NCBI GenBank assembly: GCA_937901915.1
Contig: CALGUD010000147.1
Location: 1 to 64,000, forward strand
Direction of reading: 5' to 3'
DNA length: 64,000 bases
Origin: an uncultured Flavobacteriaceae bacterium
GTDB taxonomy: Bacteria > Bacteroidota > Bacteroidia > Flavobacteriales > Flavobacteriaceae
The position numbers and the translations under genes are program-made. Positions 42,684 through 52,553 of the stretch are shown piece by piece. Position 1 is the first letter of the stretch; every line of letters starts with the position of its first letter. Below the pieces are notes generated by a model that saw only the letters and a list, made by a program, of their open reading frames with translations, searched no databases and had not been told where the DNA came from.

Positions 42684-42692
42684 ATTTATTCG

Positions 42693-42766
42693 TGACCTCT
42701 CAGGGATTCAAACCCCGAACCGCTGGAGCCGAAATCCAGTGCTCTATTCAGTTGAGCTAAGAGGCC
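42693..42766 (-). tRNA. tRNA-Arg (anticodon UCG)
   Basis: A 74-nt cloverleaf. The acceptor stem GGCCTCT pairs with AGAGGTC (one G-U), the D-arm stem is GCTC/GAGC, and the anticodon arm CTGGA-TTTCGGC-TCCAG gives anticodon TCG, reading CGA and, with wobble, other CGN codons. The T-arm is CGGGG-TTTGAAT-CCCTG and the discriminator base is A. The 3' CCA is not encoded. It has its own promoter and terminator. Confidence 0.96.
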
Positions 42767-42799
42767 TTGTTTATTTCTTTAATCTTGTATATAGGGACG

Positions 42800-42830
42800 C
42801 AAATTTACTGCTATAAAAAATATATACAAA
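42800..42830 (-). promoter_or_regulatory. Promoter of tRNA-Arg
   Basis: On the minus strand TTTG (42827-42830), 19-nt spacer, TAAATTTG (42800-42807), 33 nt before the mature tRNA 5' end. It is an excellent match to the Bacteroidota consensus. Confidence 0.78.
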
Positions 42831-42877
42831 ATACATTTTTAATTAAATATGATCCGCTTCTAAAATCAATTTTATTT

Positions 42878-43327
42878 TTATGCCAGTTTAGCTTTTACAA
42901 TATTGGAAATGGTTTTTCCATCTGCCTGTCCTGCCAGTTTTTGAGACACAATACCCATAACCTTACCCATATCCTTCATGCCTTCAGCACCTGTTTGCGA
43001 TATAACATCACCTACTACTTTCTCTATTTCTTCATTGGATAACTGGGCTGGTAAAAATTTTTCTATAATGGCTGCCTGGGCCAGTTCCGGTTCTGCCAAA
43101 TCTGCCCTGCCCTGCTCTTTGTATATGACTGCACTTTCCTTACGCTGCTTTACCAGCCTTTGTAAAAGTTTAATTTCGTCTTCTTCCGAAAGCTCTTCTT
43201 TTGCCCCGGAATCCGTATTAGCCAAAAGCAACGCCGACTTTACCGCTCTCAATGCTTCTAAAGCTACCGTGTCCTTGGATTTCATAGCAGCTTTCATTTC
43301 TTCCATTATTTTTGTTTGTAAACTCAT
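42878..43327 (-). CDS. GatB/YqeY domain protein
   Basis: 149 residues, all helical. It matches YqeY throughout (MEEMKAAMKSKDTVALEALRAVKSALL, LLQRLVKQRKESAVIYKEQGRADL, EGMKDMGKVMGIVSQKL). This is the tail domain of GatB as a free protein; it may bind tRNA or assist amidotransfer, but its role is not settled. It follows ftsZ with a 119-bp gap on the same strand, a conserved neighbour in flavobacteria. Confidence 0.92.
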   Translation of the reverse strand: MSLQTKIMEEMKAAMKSKDTVALEALRAVKSALLLANTDSGAKEELSEEDEIKLLQRLVKQRKESAVIYKEQGRADLAEPELAQAAIIEKFLPAQLSNEEIEKVVGDVISQTGAEGMKDMGKVMGIVSQKLAGQADGKTISNIVKAKLA

Positions 43328-43446
43328 TTTGTTGTCTGTATAAGGTGTGTATGGAATTCTGACTGCGAAGATAAAAAAATAACCCGAAACAAAAGGGATG
43401 TTCCGGGCCTTGCAAATCCTACTTCGGCTAAAAATAAATATTTAAC

Positions 43447-45387
43447 CTAATCCACATTATCGTGTAAAAACGAATTATTGCTGCGTAACTGTATTTCATC
43501 GTTACTGTCAGTTCCCAAACTCATTCTTGATGCATTGTCATTTTTTTTATCTTCCAACTCAATACCCATTCTCTTATAGGCGGGTTGTTTTTCAATCTCA
43601 TCAATTTTATTGAGATTATTTCTGAACTTATAATTGAAATCCTTTAATTTTTTTCTTCTTTCATTGGCCCTTTTCTTCAAACTTTCGTCAATAGAATTGT
43701 TAATGGGATCAATATCATCATCCTTACTGTTATAAACTTCAGGGACTTCTTCCTCATCTTGGGTCACTTTCTTCTCAAACTGGAGTTCTTCTTCAATAAC
43801 TTCAGTTTCTTTTTCTTTTGGTTTTGCACCATCAAGAACAGATTCCATTTCCATATAGTCATCAAGACTATATCTTATTTCACCATTTTCTGAGACTTCA
43901 GTAACAGGCACTACTTCAATAGCATCTTTTACCTCATAATTTTTTATTTCTTCTGTAAGGTCAAATAATATCACATTTTCATCCTTTTCTTCTTCCATTT
44001 CGCTTAGTGGTAAATCAAATGAAAGTGCGATCTGATTATCTTCTTCAGCTGTAAGAAATTCGGGGTCTACTACTTCAATATCCCTAATTTTAGCGGTTGT
44101 ATTTATGATGATAAAATCATCTTCCTTGGCAGATACTTCTTCATAAACCACATTGAGATTCTTAATAAATTCTGATGTCGGAATTAATTCTACTTCAGGT
44201 TTTTCTTCAAACAATGTGTGTTTTATAACATTTTCTTTTTTATCTTTTACTTCTTCTTTTTTAATATCATCCTTTCGTATTACCGGTGATGGTTTAACAA
44301 CAGGAGCACTAGTTTTTGGAGACAGGTCATGTTCAATTTTTTGCTCATCTTCTAAAGTATGAATGATTCTTTTCGCTTCTGTATTTACGATTTCGTGCTG
44401 TACTTCAGCATTAAACCCGGTAGCAATAATAGTAACAGAGATAGCTTCACCTAAAGATTCATCCTCACCTACACCCATAATGATATTTGCACTGTTTCCT
44501 GCTTCATTTTGTATATAATCATTGATTTCGCCTATCTCGTCCAGTGTAATTTCTTCAGCACCTGATACGATTAACAACAACACATTTTTAGCACCTGTAA
44601 TTTTATTATCATTAAGCAATGGGGAATCCAGGGCTTTTATAATGGCTTCCTGGGCACGGCTTCCGCCGGCAGCGCTTGCAGAGCCCATAATGGCAGATCC
44701 GCTGTTAGACAACACAGTTTTGGCATCACGTAAATCGATGTTTTGAGTGTAATGATGCGTTATAACTTCAGCAATACCCCTGGCTGCAGTGGCTAATACC
44801 TCATCAGCTTTAGAAAACCCGGCTTTAAAACCTAAATTACCATATACTTCCCTTAATTTGTTGTTGTTGATCACTATTAAAGAATCTACATGGCTTCGCA
44901 GCCTTTCGATTCCTTTTTGTGCCTGTTCATTTCTCATTTTTCCTTCAAACTGAAATGGTATGGTAACGATACCTACAGTCAGGATATCCATATCTTTTGC
45001 CATTTTAGCAATAATAGGCGCTGCACCTGTACCTGTACCACCACCCATTCCGGCAGTAATAAATACCATTTTGGTGTGGGTATCCAGCATGCGTTTTATG
45101 TCTTCTAAGCTTTCTATGGCCGATTGCTCACCTACTTCAGGATTTGCGCCGGCGCCAAGGCCCTCGGTAAGGGAGACCCCTAATTGAACTTTATTAGGAA
45201 CTGAACTGTTTTCCAGTGCTTGTGAATCGGTATTACAAACTACAAAGTCTACACCATTAATACCTTGCTGAAACATGTAGTTAATAGCATTACTACCGCC
45301 TCCGCCAACACCAATTACCTTAATCACATTGCTTTGGTTTTTAGGGAGATCGAATGCTATACCTCCAAAATCTTTGTTGTTACTCAT
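43447..45387 (-). CDS. ftsZ: Cell division protein FtsZ with long acidic C-terminal tail
   Basis: Tubulin-like GTPase forming the division ring. The globular core (about 20-325) has GVGGGGSNAINYM, the GGGTGTGAAP G-loop near 115, NNNKLREVYG and the T7-loop region FSKADEVL. The total of 646 residues is far longer than the usual 350-450. The extra ~310 residues are a disordered acidic linker rich in Glu, Asp, Lys and Val, followed by a conserved basic stretch (KKRANERRKKLKDFNYKFRN). It is last of the mra-fts genes before yqeY and 56 bp after ftsA. Confidence 0.97.
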   Translation of the reverse strand: MSNNKDFGGIAFDLPKNQSNVIKVIGVGGGGSNAINYMFQQGINGVDFVVCNTDSQALENSSVPNKVQLGVSLTEGLGAGANPEVGEQSAIESLEDIKRMLDTHTKMVFITAGMGGGTGTGAAPIIAKMAKDMDILTVGIVTIPFQFEGKMRNEQAQKGIERLRSHVDSLIVINNNKLREVYGNLGFKAGFSKADEVLATAARGIAEVITHHYTQNIDLRDAKTVLSNSGSAIMGSASAAGGSRAQEAIIKALDSPLLNDNKITGAKNVLLLIVSGAEEITLDEIGEINDYIQNEAGNSANIIMGVGEDESLGEAISVTIIATGFNAEVQHEIVNTEAKRIIHTLEDEQKIEHDLSPKTSAPVVKPSPVIRKDDIKKEEVKDKKENVIKHTLFEEKPEVELIPTSEFIKNLNVVYEEVSAKEDDFIIINTTAKIRDIEVVDPEFLTAEEDNQIALSFDLPLSEMEEEKDENVILFDLTEEIKNYEVKDAIEVVPVTEVSENGEIRYSLDDYMEMESVLDGAKPKEKETEVIEEELQFEKKVTQDEEEVPEVYNSKDDDIDPINNSIDESLKKRANERRKKLKDFNYKFRNNLNKIDEIEKQPAYKRMGIELEDKKNDNASRMSLGTDSNDEIQLRSNNSFLHDNVD

Positions 45388-45443
45388 AATCTAGGTTTTC
45401 TCTGTTGTACTTGTCTTATTTTATCAGCAAAACTCCCTGTGGG

Positions 45444-46778
45444 TTATTCTGCGTTATCCAAAAAATCTTTTAATTTTTCCGACCATTTATCCAGAAATGA
45501 CTTTCTGTGTTGTTTTACTTTGGCCGCATGTGGTTCACTGTATGCATACTCCCGGGAAATGCTTTCATCTTCTGTTTTAGCGTTAAAATCATCTACAATA
45601 GGTTCTGTAACCTTTTTCTGATTTTTCAAAGCATTCATTACAAGTCCGACAGCCGTAGCGTATACGGGGCTTGCAACTTCCGGTTCTGAATCACCGGCAA
45701 GATTTTCATTGGGATATCCAATACGGGTATCCATACCGGTAATGTATTCTACCAATTGCTTGAGGTGTTTTAACTGGCTTCCACCACCGGTTAAAACGAT
45801 TCCTGCAATCAATTTTTTCTTTTGTTCTTCGTGTCCGTAGTTTTTGATCTCCACATATACCTGCTCAATAATTTCCACCACTCTGGCATGGATCACTTTT
45901 GAAAGGTTTTTAAGTGTAATTTCTTTAGGTTCCCTGCCTCTTAACCCAGGAATGGACACTATTTCATTTTCTTTGTTTTCTCCGGGCCATGCAGAGCCAA
46001 ATTTAACTTTAAGCAGTTCGGCCTGTTTTTCAATAATTGAACAACCTTCTTTTATATCTTCGGTAATAACATTGCCTCCAAACGGAATTACAGCCGTATG
46101 GCGAATAATACCATCTTTAAAAATCGCAAGGTCGGTTGTTCCGCCCCCTATATCAATGAGTGCAACGCCGGCTTCTTTTTCTTCCTGGCTTAAAACAGCA
46201 TCTGCAGATGCTAAAGGCTCCAATGTTATACCGCCAAGTTCAAGGCCTGCACTTTTAATGCACCTCCCTATATTTCTAATAGATGAAACCTGGCCTACTA
46301 CTACGTGAAAATTGGCTTCCAATCTTCCACCATACATTCCGATAGGTTCTTTAATTTCTGCCTGCCCGTCCACTTTGTACTCCTGTGGTAATACATGAAT
46401 AATTTCTTCACCGGGCAACATAACCAATTTGTATACCTGGCTGCATAGTTTTTCAAGGTCATCTTCATTAATTACCTTTTCAGAGTCCTGACGGGTAATA
46501 TAGTCCCTGTGCTGAAGGCTGCGGATATGTTGTCCGGCTATACCTACCACCACATCGGTTATTTTTACATCAGAAACATTTTCTGCTTCCTGTATTGCCT
46601 GTTGAATAGATTGAATAGTCTGGGTAATATTGTTTACCACACCTCTATGCACTCCGAGGCTTTTAGATTTACCAACACCTAATATATCTATCTTACCGTA
46701 CTCATTACGGCTACCAATCATGGCCACAATCTTTGTGGTACCAATGTCTAATCCTACGGCGTATTTAGTATTTTCCAT
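45444..46778 (-). CDS. ftsA: Cell division protein FtsA
   Basis: Actin-like ATPase that anchors FtsZ to the membrane. In the 444 residues, YAVGLDIGTTKIVAMIG (phosphate 1), ALIDIGGGTTDLAIF (phosphate 2) and GIVLTGGGSQLKHLKQLVEY (adenosine motif) are intact. The SHS2 domain lies around 85-165. The C-terminal amphipathic helix needed for membrane binding is FLDKWSEKLKDFLDNAE. It follows ftsQ with a 3-bp gap. Confidence 0.96.
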   Translation of the reverse strand: MENTKYAVGLDIGTTKIVAMIGSRNEYGKIDILGVGKSKSLGVHRGVVNNITQTIQSIQQAIQEAENVSDVKITDVVVGIAGQHIRSLQHRDYITRQDSEKVINEDDLEKLCSQVYKLVMLPGEEIIHVLPQEYKVDGQAEIKEPIGMYGGRLEANFHVVVGQVSSIRNIGRCIKSAGLELGGITLEPLASADAVLSQEEKEAGVALIDIGGGTTDLAIFKDGIIRHTAVIPFGGNVITEDIKEGCSIIEKQAELLKVKFGSAWPGENKENEIVSIPGLRGREPKEITLKNLSKVIHARVVEIIEQVYVEIKNYGHEEQKKKLIAGIVLTGGGSQLKHLKQLVEYITGMDTRIGYPNENLAGDSEPEVASPVYATAVGLVMNALKNQKKVTEPIVDDFNAKTEDESISREYAYSEPHAAKVKQHRKSFLDKWSEKLKDFLDNAE

Positions 46779-46781
46779 TTT

Positions 46782-47504
46782 TTAAATTTTGGCGCACACT
46801 ACCTGATTTTTAAATTGTAAATCGACTACTGCATAATTATTAAGACTATTGTCTTTAAATGCTTTTTGATAAAATGCTTTTAAATTGTTAAACTTTTTAT
46901 CCAGATCATTTGCTTTTCCGAGTTTAATAACAAAATTTTCCATACGGAAACGCAATTCAAAATTTTCTTTCTGTTGATGAATTCCTATAACATTTTTTCT
47001 CAAAAATTCATCATTCCGGATATATAATGCCAGATTATAAATATCAGCTACGTTATCTTTACTGACTGTTCCCGTAACTAACGGTACCCTGGCAGAAAAA
47101 ATAGGCGACAAAGGCATAACTTTTCCATGAACATCCAGATAACAGGATGCACTACCGCCTAAACGCACAATAGGTGTTCTTTGTTTAATCTCAACGCCAA
47201 GTTGTCCGTCTACAGATAGATAGACCTGGGCGTTTTCAACCATTTCGTTGGAATTGAGGACTTCTTCAACCTTTCTCAAAGCTAATTGTTCTTTGGGTAC
47301 GTTTTTAACTTTTAAATTATTTTGTATTAACAATTTATTAACCGTCGGATAAGTGAGGAATAAATTCTCACTATCCAGGATCTTAACTTCGAGTTTTTTA
47401 ATTTTTCTTTCATCATTCCTGTTGTTGGTAAAAGAATAAAGGAAAATGACCAACATAAACACGAAAGATATTTTTATGTAATCCTTATTAATTTTCATTT
47501 TCAT
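46782..47504 (-). CDS. ftsQ: Cell division protein FtsQ/DivIB
   Basis: 240 residues, bitopic. A short cytoplasmic N terminus, one transmembrane helix (about 9-25, ISFVFMLVIFLYSF), then a POTRA-like domain (VKILDSENLFLTYPTVNKLLIQ) and the beta domain ending in YAVVDLQFKNQVVCAKI. It joins FtsB/FtsL-type proteins in the septal complex. Sequence identity in this family is low; position between murC and ftsA confirms the call. Confidence 0.9.
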   Translation of the reverse strand: MKMKINKDYIKISFVFMLVIFLYSFTNNRNDERKIKKLEVKILDSENLFLTYPTVNKLLIQNNLKVKNVPKEQLALRKVEEVLNSNEMVENAQVYLSVDGQLGVEIKQRTPIVRLGGSASCYLDVHGKVMPLSPIFSARVPLVTGTVSKDNVADIYNLALYIRNDEFLRKNVIGIHQQKENFELRFRMENFVIKLGKANDLDKKFNNLKAFYQKAFKDNSLNNYAVVDLQFKNQVVCAKI

Positions 47505-47507
47505 AGC

Positions 47508-48863
47508 TCAAATTTTATTTTCTTCCAACACTTTTTTAATATGTATCACTTCTTCTCCTATATCTCCGGCACCAAGCGTGAGCACAACAAAAGCATCGCT
47601 CTTTTTTACGGCTTCCGGAAGATTTTCTTTAGACACCAGCTTTTTATTCTGATTCTTTATTTTATCCAATAACCATTCCGAGGTAATTCCTTCCATGGCC
47701 AGTTCCCTTGCCGGGTAAATATCCAGCAAAATGATCTCATCAAATTTTGAGAGGCTCTTAGCAAAATCATCAACAAAATCGCGTGTACGGCTATATAAAT
47801 GTGGCTGAAAAATGGCCAACACTTTTTTACCGGGATACATTTCCCTTACTGCCTGGTACACGGCATCAATTTCAGTTGGATGATGGGCATAATCGTCTAT
47901 ATACACCAGATTTTCATTTTGTATATGATATGAAAACCGGCGTTTTACCCCTTTAAAACTTTCTAATGCTTTGGCGAGACGGTCAGATGGTATTCCAATC
48001 TGTACCGCCATCGCGAAAGCTACTAATGCATTTAACAAGTTATGTTGCCCCGGCTTGTTAAATAATACACCCTCAACTACTCCTGATGGTGTCACCATAT
48101 CAAAAACGTAGGTCGCATTCTTGATTCTTAAATTTCGTATGCAAAAATCAGAATCATCTTCAATGCCATATGTAATGCCATGAAGCGGCAACCCGTTTCT
48201 AACAAATAATTTGCCCCCTTTTTTAATCTTTTTCGTAAATTCTATAAAACTTTTATGTAACTCTTCTTTGCTTCCATAAATATCCAAATGATCGGCATCC
48301 ATAGATGTGACACATGCTATATTGGGTGAAAGCTGAAGAAAAGAACGGTCAAACTCATCAGCTTCTACGACTGTGTACTCAGGACCGTCTATAATGAAAT
48401 TACTATTAAAGTTCTCAGATATACCACCTAAGAAAGCCGTTAGCGGAGTTCCTGTTTCTCTAAGTATGTGTGCTAATATTGATGATGTTGTAGTTTTACC
48501 ATGGGTGCCTGCAACTGCAAAACAAAATGACTCTTTTGTAATTGCACCAAGTACCTGCGCGCGTTTGTAAATATCAAAACCTTCCCGGATATAATAATTA
48601 AATCCAACATGGGCTTTAGGAACTGCGGGGGTATAAACCACCAGTGTATTTTCTTTGTTCCTGAATTCAGCCGGAATGCTTTCAATAGCATCATCAAAAT
48701 GGACTTTTATGCCGGATTCTTGTAATCCGGCAGTGATTTCACCGGGTGTTTTATCATATCCTGCCACATTTTTACCTATGAATTTAAAATAACGTGCCAG
48801 GGCAGACATGCCAATGCCTCCAATACCCAGAAAATACACATTATGTACATTATTTAAATTCAC
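47508..48863 (-). CDS. murC: UDP-N-acetylmuramate--L-alanine ligase
   Basis: Adds L-Ala to UDP-MurNAc using ATP. In 451 residues the Rossmann domain (GIGGIGMSALARYF near 14), the ATP P-loop AGTHGKTTTSS near 117, the central EADEFDRSF and the C-terminal DDYAHHPTEI segments of MurC are all present. Its start overlaps the murG stop by 4 bp. Confidence 0.97.
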   Translation of the reverse strand: MNLNNVHNVYFLGIGGIGMSALARYFKFIGKNVAGYDKTPGEITAGLQESGIKVHFDDAIESIPAEFRNKENTLVVYTPAVPKAHVGFNYYIREGFDIYKRAQVLGAITKESFCFAVAGTHGKTTTSSILAHILRETGTPLTAFLGGISENFNSNFIIDGPEYTVVEADEFDRSFLQLSPNIACVTSMDADHLDIYGSKEELHKSFIEFTKKIKKGGKLFVRNGLPLHGITYGIEDDSDFCIRNLRIKNATYVFDMVTPSGVVEGVLFNKPGQHNLLNALVAFAMAVQIGIPSDRLAKALESFKGVKRRFSYHIQNENLVYIDDYAHHPTEIDAVYQAVREMYPGKKVLAIFQPHLYSRTRDFVDDFAKSLSKFDEIILLDIYPARELAMEGITSEWLLDKIKNQNKKLVSKENLPEAVKKSDAFVVLTLGAGDIGEEVIHIKKVLEENKI

Positions 48864-49951
48864 AGTTTTAATATTTTATCTATTTCGTCTACTATTTGTT
48901 TTGTTGCATTGGGTAATGCCAGTTTTTTTATGTTTCTGGATAGTTCATTTTGCCTTTGTTTTGATGTAAGCAGTACTAAAAACTCTTTTTCAAAACGCGA
49001 TTCAAAATTTATTTCTCTTACCAGAACTGCAGCATTTCTACCCGACAGTGCCTTTGCATTTTTTGTCTGATGGTCTTCAGCAACATTGGGTGACGGGATA
49101 AAAATTACCGGTTTACCTACTACACACAGCTCTGATATTGATCCTGCCCCTGCCCTTGAAATAATGATATTGGCTGCAGCATATGCCAGATCCATTTTAT
49201 TCAGAAAAGCATGGACTTTTATATTATCGTCATTATACTTTTTATAGTCCTCATAATAAAGCTTGCCACATTGCCATATCACCTGGACATTATTTTCTTT
49301 AAAAAAATTTAATTCTTTTTCTATAAGCTTGTTTATTGCCCTGGCCCCAAGGCTACCTCCTAAAACCAAAAGTGTTTTTTTCTCGGGATTTAAGTTGAAA
49401 AATTCATTTGCGGCCTCTTTCTTTGATTCGATTTCCAGGATATCCTGTCTTACCGGGTTTCCTGTTTTTATAATTTTTTCCTTTGGAAAAAACCGTTCTA
49501 AACCATCATAAGCCACGAAAACCTTTTCAACCTTACCAGCTAAAAACTTATTGGCTATTCCCGGAAAAGAATTTTGTTCCTGTATTACAGATTTAATTCC
49601 CATGTTTGATGCTACCCTAACCAAAGGTGCACTTGCATACCCGCCGGTACCTATAACCAGCGTAGGTTTAAACCGTTGAACTATTTTTCGTGCCTTTAAT
49701 AAACTATCAATCAGCTTAAAAGGAAAAACAAGATTTTTTAATGACATACTCCTTTGTATGCCGGATATCCAAAGGCCTTCTATTTCATATCCTGCCTGCG
49801 GTACTTTTTCCATTTCCATCCTATCCTTAGCGCCAACGAACAAAAATTCAGCATTTGGATAGCGTTCCTTAAGTTCGTTGGCGATAGAGATTGCAGGATA
49901 TATGTGCCCACCTGTACCTCCTCCGGATAGTATGAATTTATAATTGCTCAC
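48860..49951 (-). CDS. murG: MurG: UDP-GlcNAc--lipid I GlcNAc transferase
   Basis: Makes lipid II at the inner face of the cytoplasmic membrane. GT28 glycosyltransferase of 363 residues: the N-terminal G-loop GGGTGGHIYPA at 10-20, the second LGGSLGARAINKL near 195, and the UDP-GlcNAc site SRAGAGSISELCVVGKPVIFIP near 265. It overlaps ftsW by 14 bp and murC by 4 bp. Confidence 0.97.
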   Translation of the reverse strand: MSNYKFILSGGGTGGHIYPAISIANELKERYPNAEFLFVGAKDRMEMEKVPQAGYEIEGLWISGIQRSMSLKNLVFPFKLIDSLLKARKIVQRFKPTLVIGTGGYASAPLVRVASNMGIKSVIQEQNSFPGIANKFLAGKVEKVFVAYDGLERFFPKEKIIKTGNPVRQDILEIESKKEAANEFFNLNPEKKTLLVLGGSLGARAINKLIEKELNFFKENNVQVIWQCGKLYYEDYKKYNDDNIKVHAFLNKMDLAYAAANIIISRAGAGSISELCVVGKPVIFIPSPNVAEDHQTKNAKALSGRNAAVLVREINFESRFEKEFLVLLTSKQRQNELSRNIKKLALPNATKQIVDEIDKILKL

Positions 49952-51143
49952 TTAATATTTTTAATGGGTTATCTTGTTGTTCTTCTACTTCTTTTTCTTC
50001 AATTACTTCCTGTCTCCTGGCGCTTACACTTAAAATAATTCCAAGAGCAAGGCAGGTCATCCAAATGGATGTACCTCCACTGCTTATAAGTGGCAAGGTT
50101 TGTCCCGTTACAGGAAAAAGTTCTACGGCCACTGCCATATTGATAAATGCCTGGAATACGATAGGTATGCCGACCGCTATGACAAGCAGTTTACCAAATA
50201 TTGTTTCTGCCTTATGTGCGACCACCACAATCCTGAACAACAGGAACAGGTAGAGCAGCACGAGTGTGAATGCACCTATGAGGCCATATTCTTCTACAAT
50301 AATTGCATATATAAAATCGGATGTACTTTGAGGTAGAAAATTTTTCATTGCACTTTTACCGGCCCCTTTACCGGCTATTCCGCCTGTTGCAATGGCTATT
50401 TTTGCTTTTTCTATCTGGTAATCTGCTACGGTATCGTCGTTATTAGCAAAATTCTCAATACGGCTTATCCATGTATCTACCCGGTTTGGAAATAATCCCG
50501 GAAATGCTTTAGCGGTCAAAACAAACATGGTAAGGCCCAACAGTCCAACTCCAACAATCCTTACCAGGTATTTTAAAGGATATCCTCCCATAAAACACAG
50601 CATTAACACCATAAAAAAGATAATCGCAGTGGTGGAAAAATTTGCGGGTAAAATCAACATTAAAACAATCCCTACGGGTAACCATAAAGGAACCAACGTT
50701 TCTTTAAAAGTTATGTTTTCTACATTACTTATTTTAGACAAATATCTTGCTACATGAATTAATAATACAATTGCTGCCAGGGTTGATGTCTGGAAAGATA
50801 TGCCAACAAATGGCACCCTTATCCACCTACTTGCGTTTGCTCCACCTATAGTTGTGCCCTGTGCCAGTGTAAAAACCAATAATATATAAACTACAGGCAT
50901 GGCTACGATTGACAATGCCCTGAAGTACTTATACGGTATTTTATGCACCCCATAAATAATCATAAACCCTAAGACCAATAGTATTGCATGCTTTATAAGA
51001 TGTCCCCAGGTTGTTCCATTACCGGCTACATACACCAAATTGGTACTTGCGCTATAAACAGGGAGGAATGAAAACAACGCCAAGAGGGTTACCACCGCCC
51101 AGATTGCTTTATCTCCTTTAATATTTTTAAATATTTCCTGCAT
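49938..51143 (-). CDS. ftsW: FtsW, SEDS-family peptidoglycan polymerase
   Basis: Septal glycosyltransferase working with FtsI. 401 residues, ten transmembrane helices. The large extracellular loop holds the conserved Asp-containing stretch near YQIEKAKIAIATGGIAGKGAG, and the family ending PVTGQTLPLISSGGTSIWMTCLALGIILSVS is exact. It lies between murD and murG as in most dcw clusters. Confidence 0.96.
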   Translation of the reverse strand: MQEIFKNIKGDKAIWAVVTLLALFSFLPVYSASTNLVYVAGNGTTWGHLIKHAILLVLGFMIIYGVHKIPYKYFRALSIVAMPVVYILLVFTLAQGTTIGGANASRWIRVPFVGISFQTSTLAAIVLLIHVARYLSKISNVENITFKETLVPLWLPVGIVLMLILPANFSTTAIIFFMVLMLCFMGGYPLKYLVRIVGVGLLGLTMFVLTAKAFPGLFPNRVDTWISRIENFANNDDTVADYQIEKAKIAIATGGIAGKGAGKSAMKNFLPQSTSDFIYAIIVEEYGLIGAFTLVLLYLFLLFRIVVVAHKAETIFGKLLVIAVGIPIVFQAFINMAVAVELFPVTGQTLPLISSGGTSIWMTCLALGIILSVSARRQEVIEEKEVEEQQDNPLKILSEQL

Positions 51144-51161
51144 TTTTTTAATTATTAATGT

Positions 51162-52553
51162 TTACAGATTTCTAATTGCGTTTTTAAATTGCCTTCCACG
51201 GTCTTCATAATTTTCAAAAAGATCAAAGCTTGCACAGGCAGGTGAAAGTAAAACTGTATCTCCCTTCACTGTGATCTCGTTCGCAATCTTTACAGCTTCA
51301 TCCATAGAAACCACTTCTATCATAAAATCAACCACATCGCCAAAGGCTTTAATTATTTTTGAATTATCAATACCTAAACAAATTATTGCTTTTACTTTTT
51401 CTCTTACCATGGGCATTAAAGGTGCATAATCATTTCCTTTATCTACACCGCCTACAATCCAGACAGTGGGTGCATTTACACTATCTAAAGCATAAAATGT
51501 AGCATTTACATTGGTTGCTTTAGAATCGTTTATGTATTGCACATTTTGAATTTTTAAAACTTTTTCCAGCCTGTGCTCTACGCCTTGAAAATTCTCAAGG
51601 CTTTCTCTTATTGTTGCTTTTCTGATACTTAAAAGTTTTGCAACAGTGGCAGATGCCATTGCGTTTTTTAAATTATGCTGCCCCTCTAAAGCTAATACGT
51701 CTGTTGACATCGTTAATTTTGTATTATTAGTTATCACTATTATTTTTTTATTCTCTATGTATGCTCCCTGCGCCAGTTTTTCGGTTAACGAAAAAGGGAG
51801 CAATGTTGATCTTACCGGATGGTTTTTAAGCCAGTTCACTGTAACTTCATCATCTTTATCATAAATCAGGTAATCTTCTTCGGTTTGATTTTCGGCAATC
51901 CTGAATTTGGATGCGATGTAATTTTCAAACTTATTGTCATACCTGTCTAAATGATCGGGCGATATGTTGGTAATAATGGCAATGTGTGGTTTAAATTTTA
52001 CAATATCATCCAGTTGAAAACTGCTTATTTCCAACACATAATATTCTTTATCACTTTCGGCCACCATTTGTGCAAAACTATCACCTATGTTTCCTGCCAT
52101 ACCTACATTCAAATCGCCGGCCTTAAGCAAGTGATGTGTAAGCATGGTGGTGGTAGTTTTTCCATTACTCCCCGTTATTCCTATTATGGCCGCATTGGTA
52201 TAAGTTGAAGCAAACTCGATCTCAGAAACTACTTGTATTCCTTTTTGTCTTATTTGCATTACCAATGGAGCTTTATCCGGAATTCCGGGACTCTTCATTA
52301 CCAGGTCAGCATTCAGAATTTTATCTTCCGTATGCTTTCCTTCTTCCCAATCAATCTCAAAATTTTTAAGAACGCTTTTATATTTATCTTTTATAATTCC
52401 CTTGTCAGAGAGAAAAACATCAAATCCTTTTTTCTTTCCCAATATTGCGGCTCCAACTCCACTTTCTCCACCTCCTAGTATTACTAGTAAGCCCCCCTCA
52501 CTCCCCCCATAAGGGGGGATGCTCTTCACTTTATGTGCTTTTTTATCTTCCAC
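51162..52553 (-). CDS. murD: UDP-N-acetylmuramoylalanine--D-glutamate ligase with palindrome-derived N-terminal extension
   Basis: Adds D-Glu to UDP-MurNAc-Ala. The 463-residue protein shows VILGGGESGVGAAILG, the P-loop GSNGKTTTT near 128, EISSFQLDD and the C-terminal LLSPACASFDLFENYEDRG. Normally the protein begins two or three residues before VILGGG. Here no start codon lies there, and the frame runs upstream through MEDKKAHKVKSIPPYGGSEG, where CCCCCCTTATGGGGGG-type palindrome sequence encodes residues about 11-21. The ATG at 52553 is therefore the only likely start. Confidence 0.95.
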   Translation of the reverse strand: MEDKKAHKVKSIPPYGGSEGGLLVILGGGESGVGAAILGKKKGFDVFLSDKGIIKDKYKSVLKNFEIDWEEGKHTEDKILNADLVMKSPGIPDKAPLVMQIRQKGIQVVSEIEFASTYTNAAIIGITGSNGKTTTTMLTHHLLKAGDLNVGMAGNIGDSFAQMVAESDKEYYVLEISSFQLDDIVKFKPHIAIITNISPDHLDRYDNKFENYIASKFRIAENQTEEDYLIYDKDDEVTVNWLKNHPVRSTLLPFSLTEKLAQGAYIENKKIIVITNNTKLTMSTDVLALEGQHNLKNAMASATVAKLLSIRKATIRESLENFQGVEHRLEKVLKIQNVQYINDSKATNVNATFYALDSVNAPTVWIVGGVDKGNDYAPLMPMVREKVKAIICLGIDNSKIIKAFGDVVDFMIEVVSMDEAVKIANEITVKGDTVLLSPACASFDLFENYEDRGRQFKNAIRNL

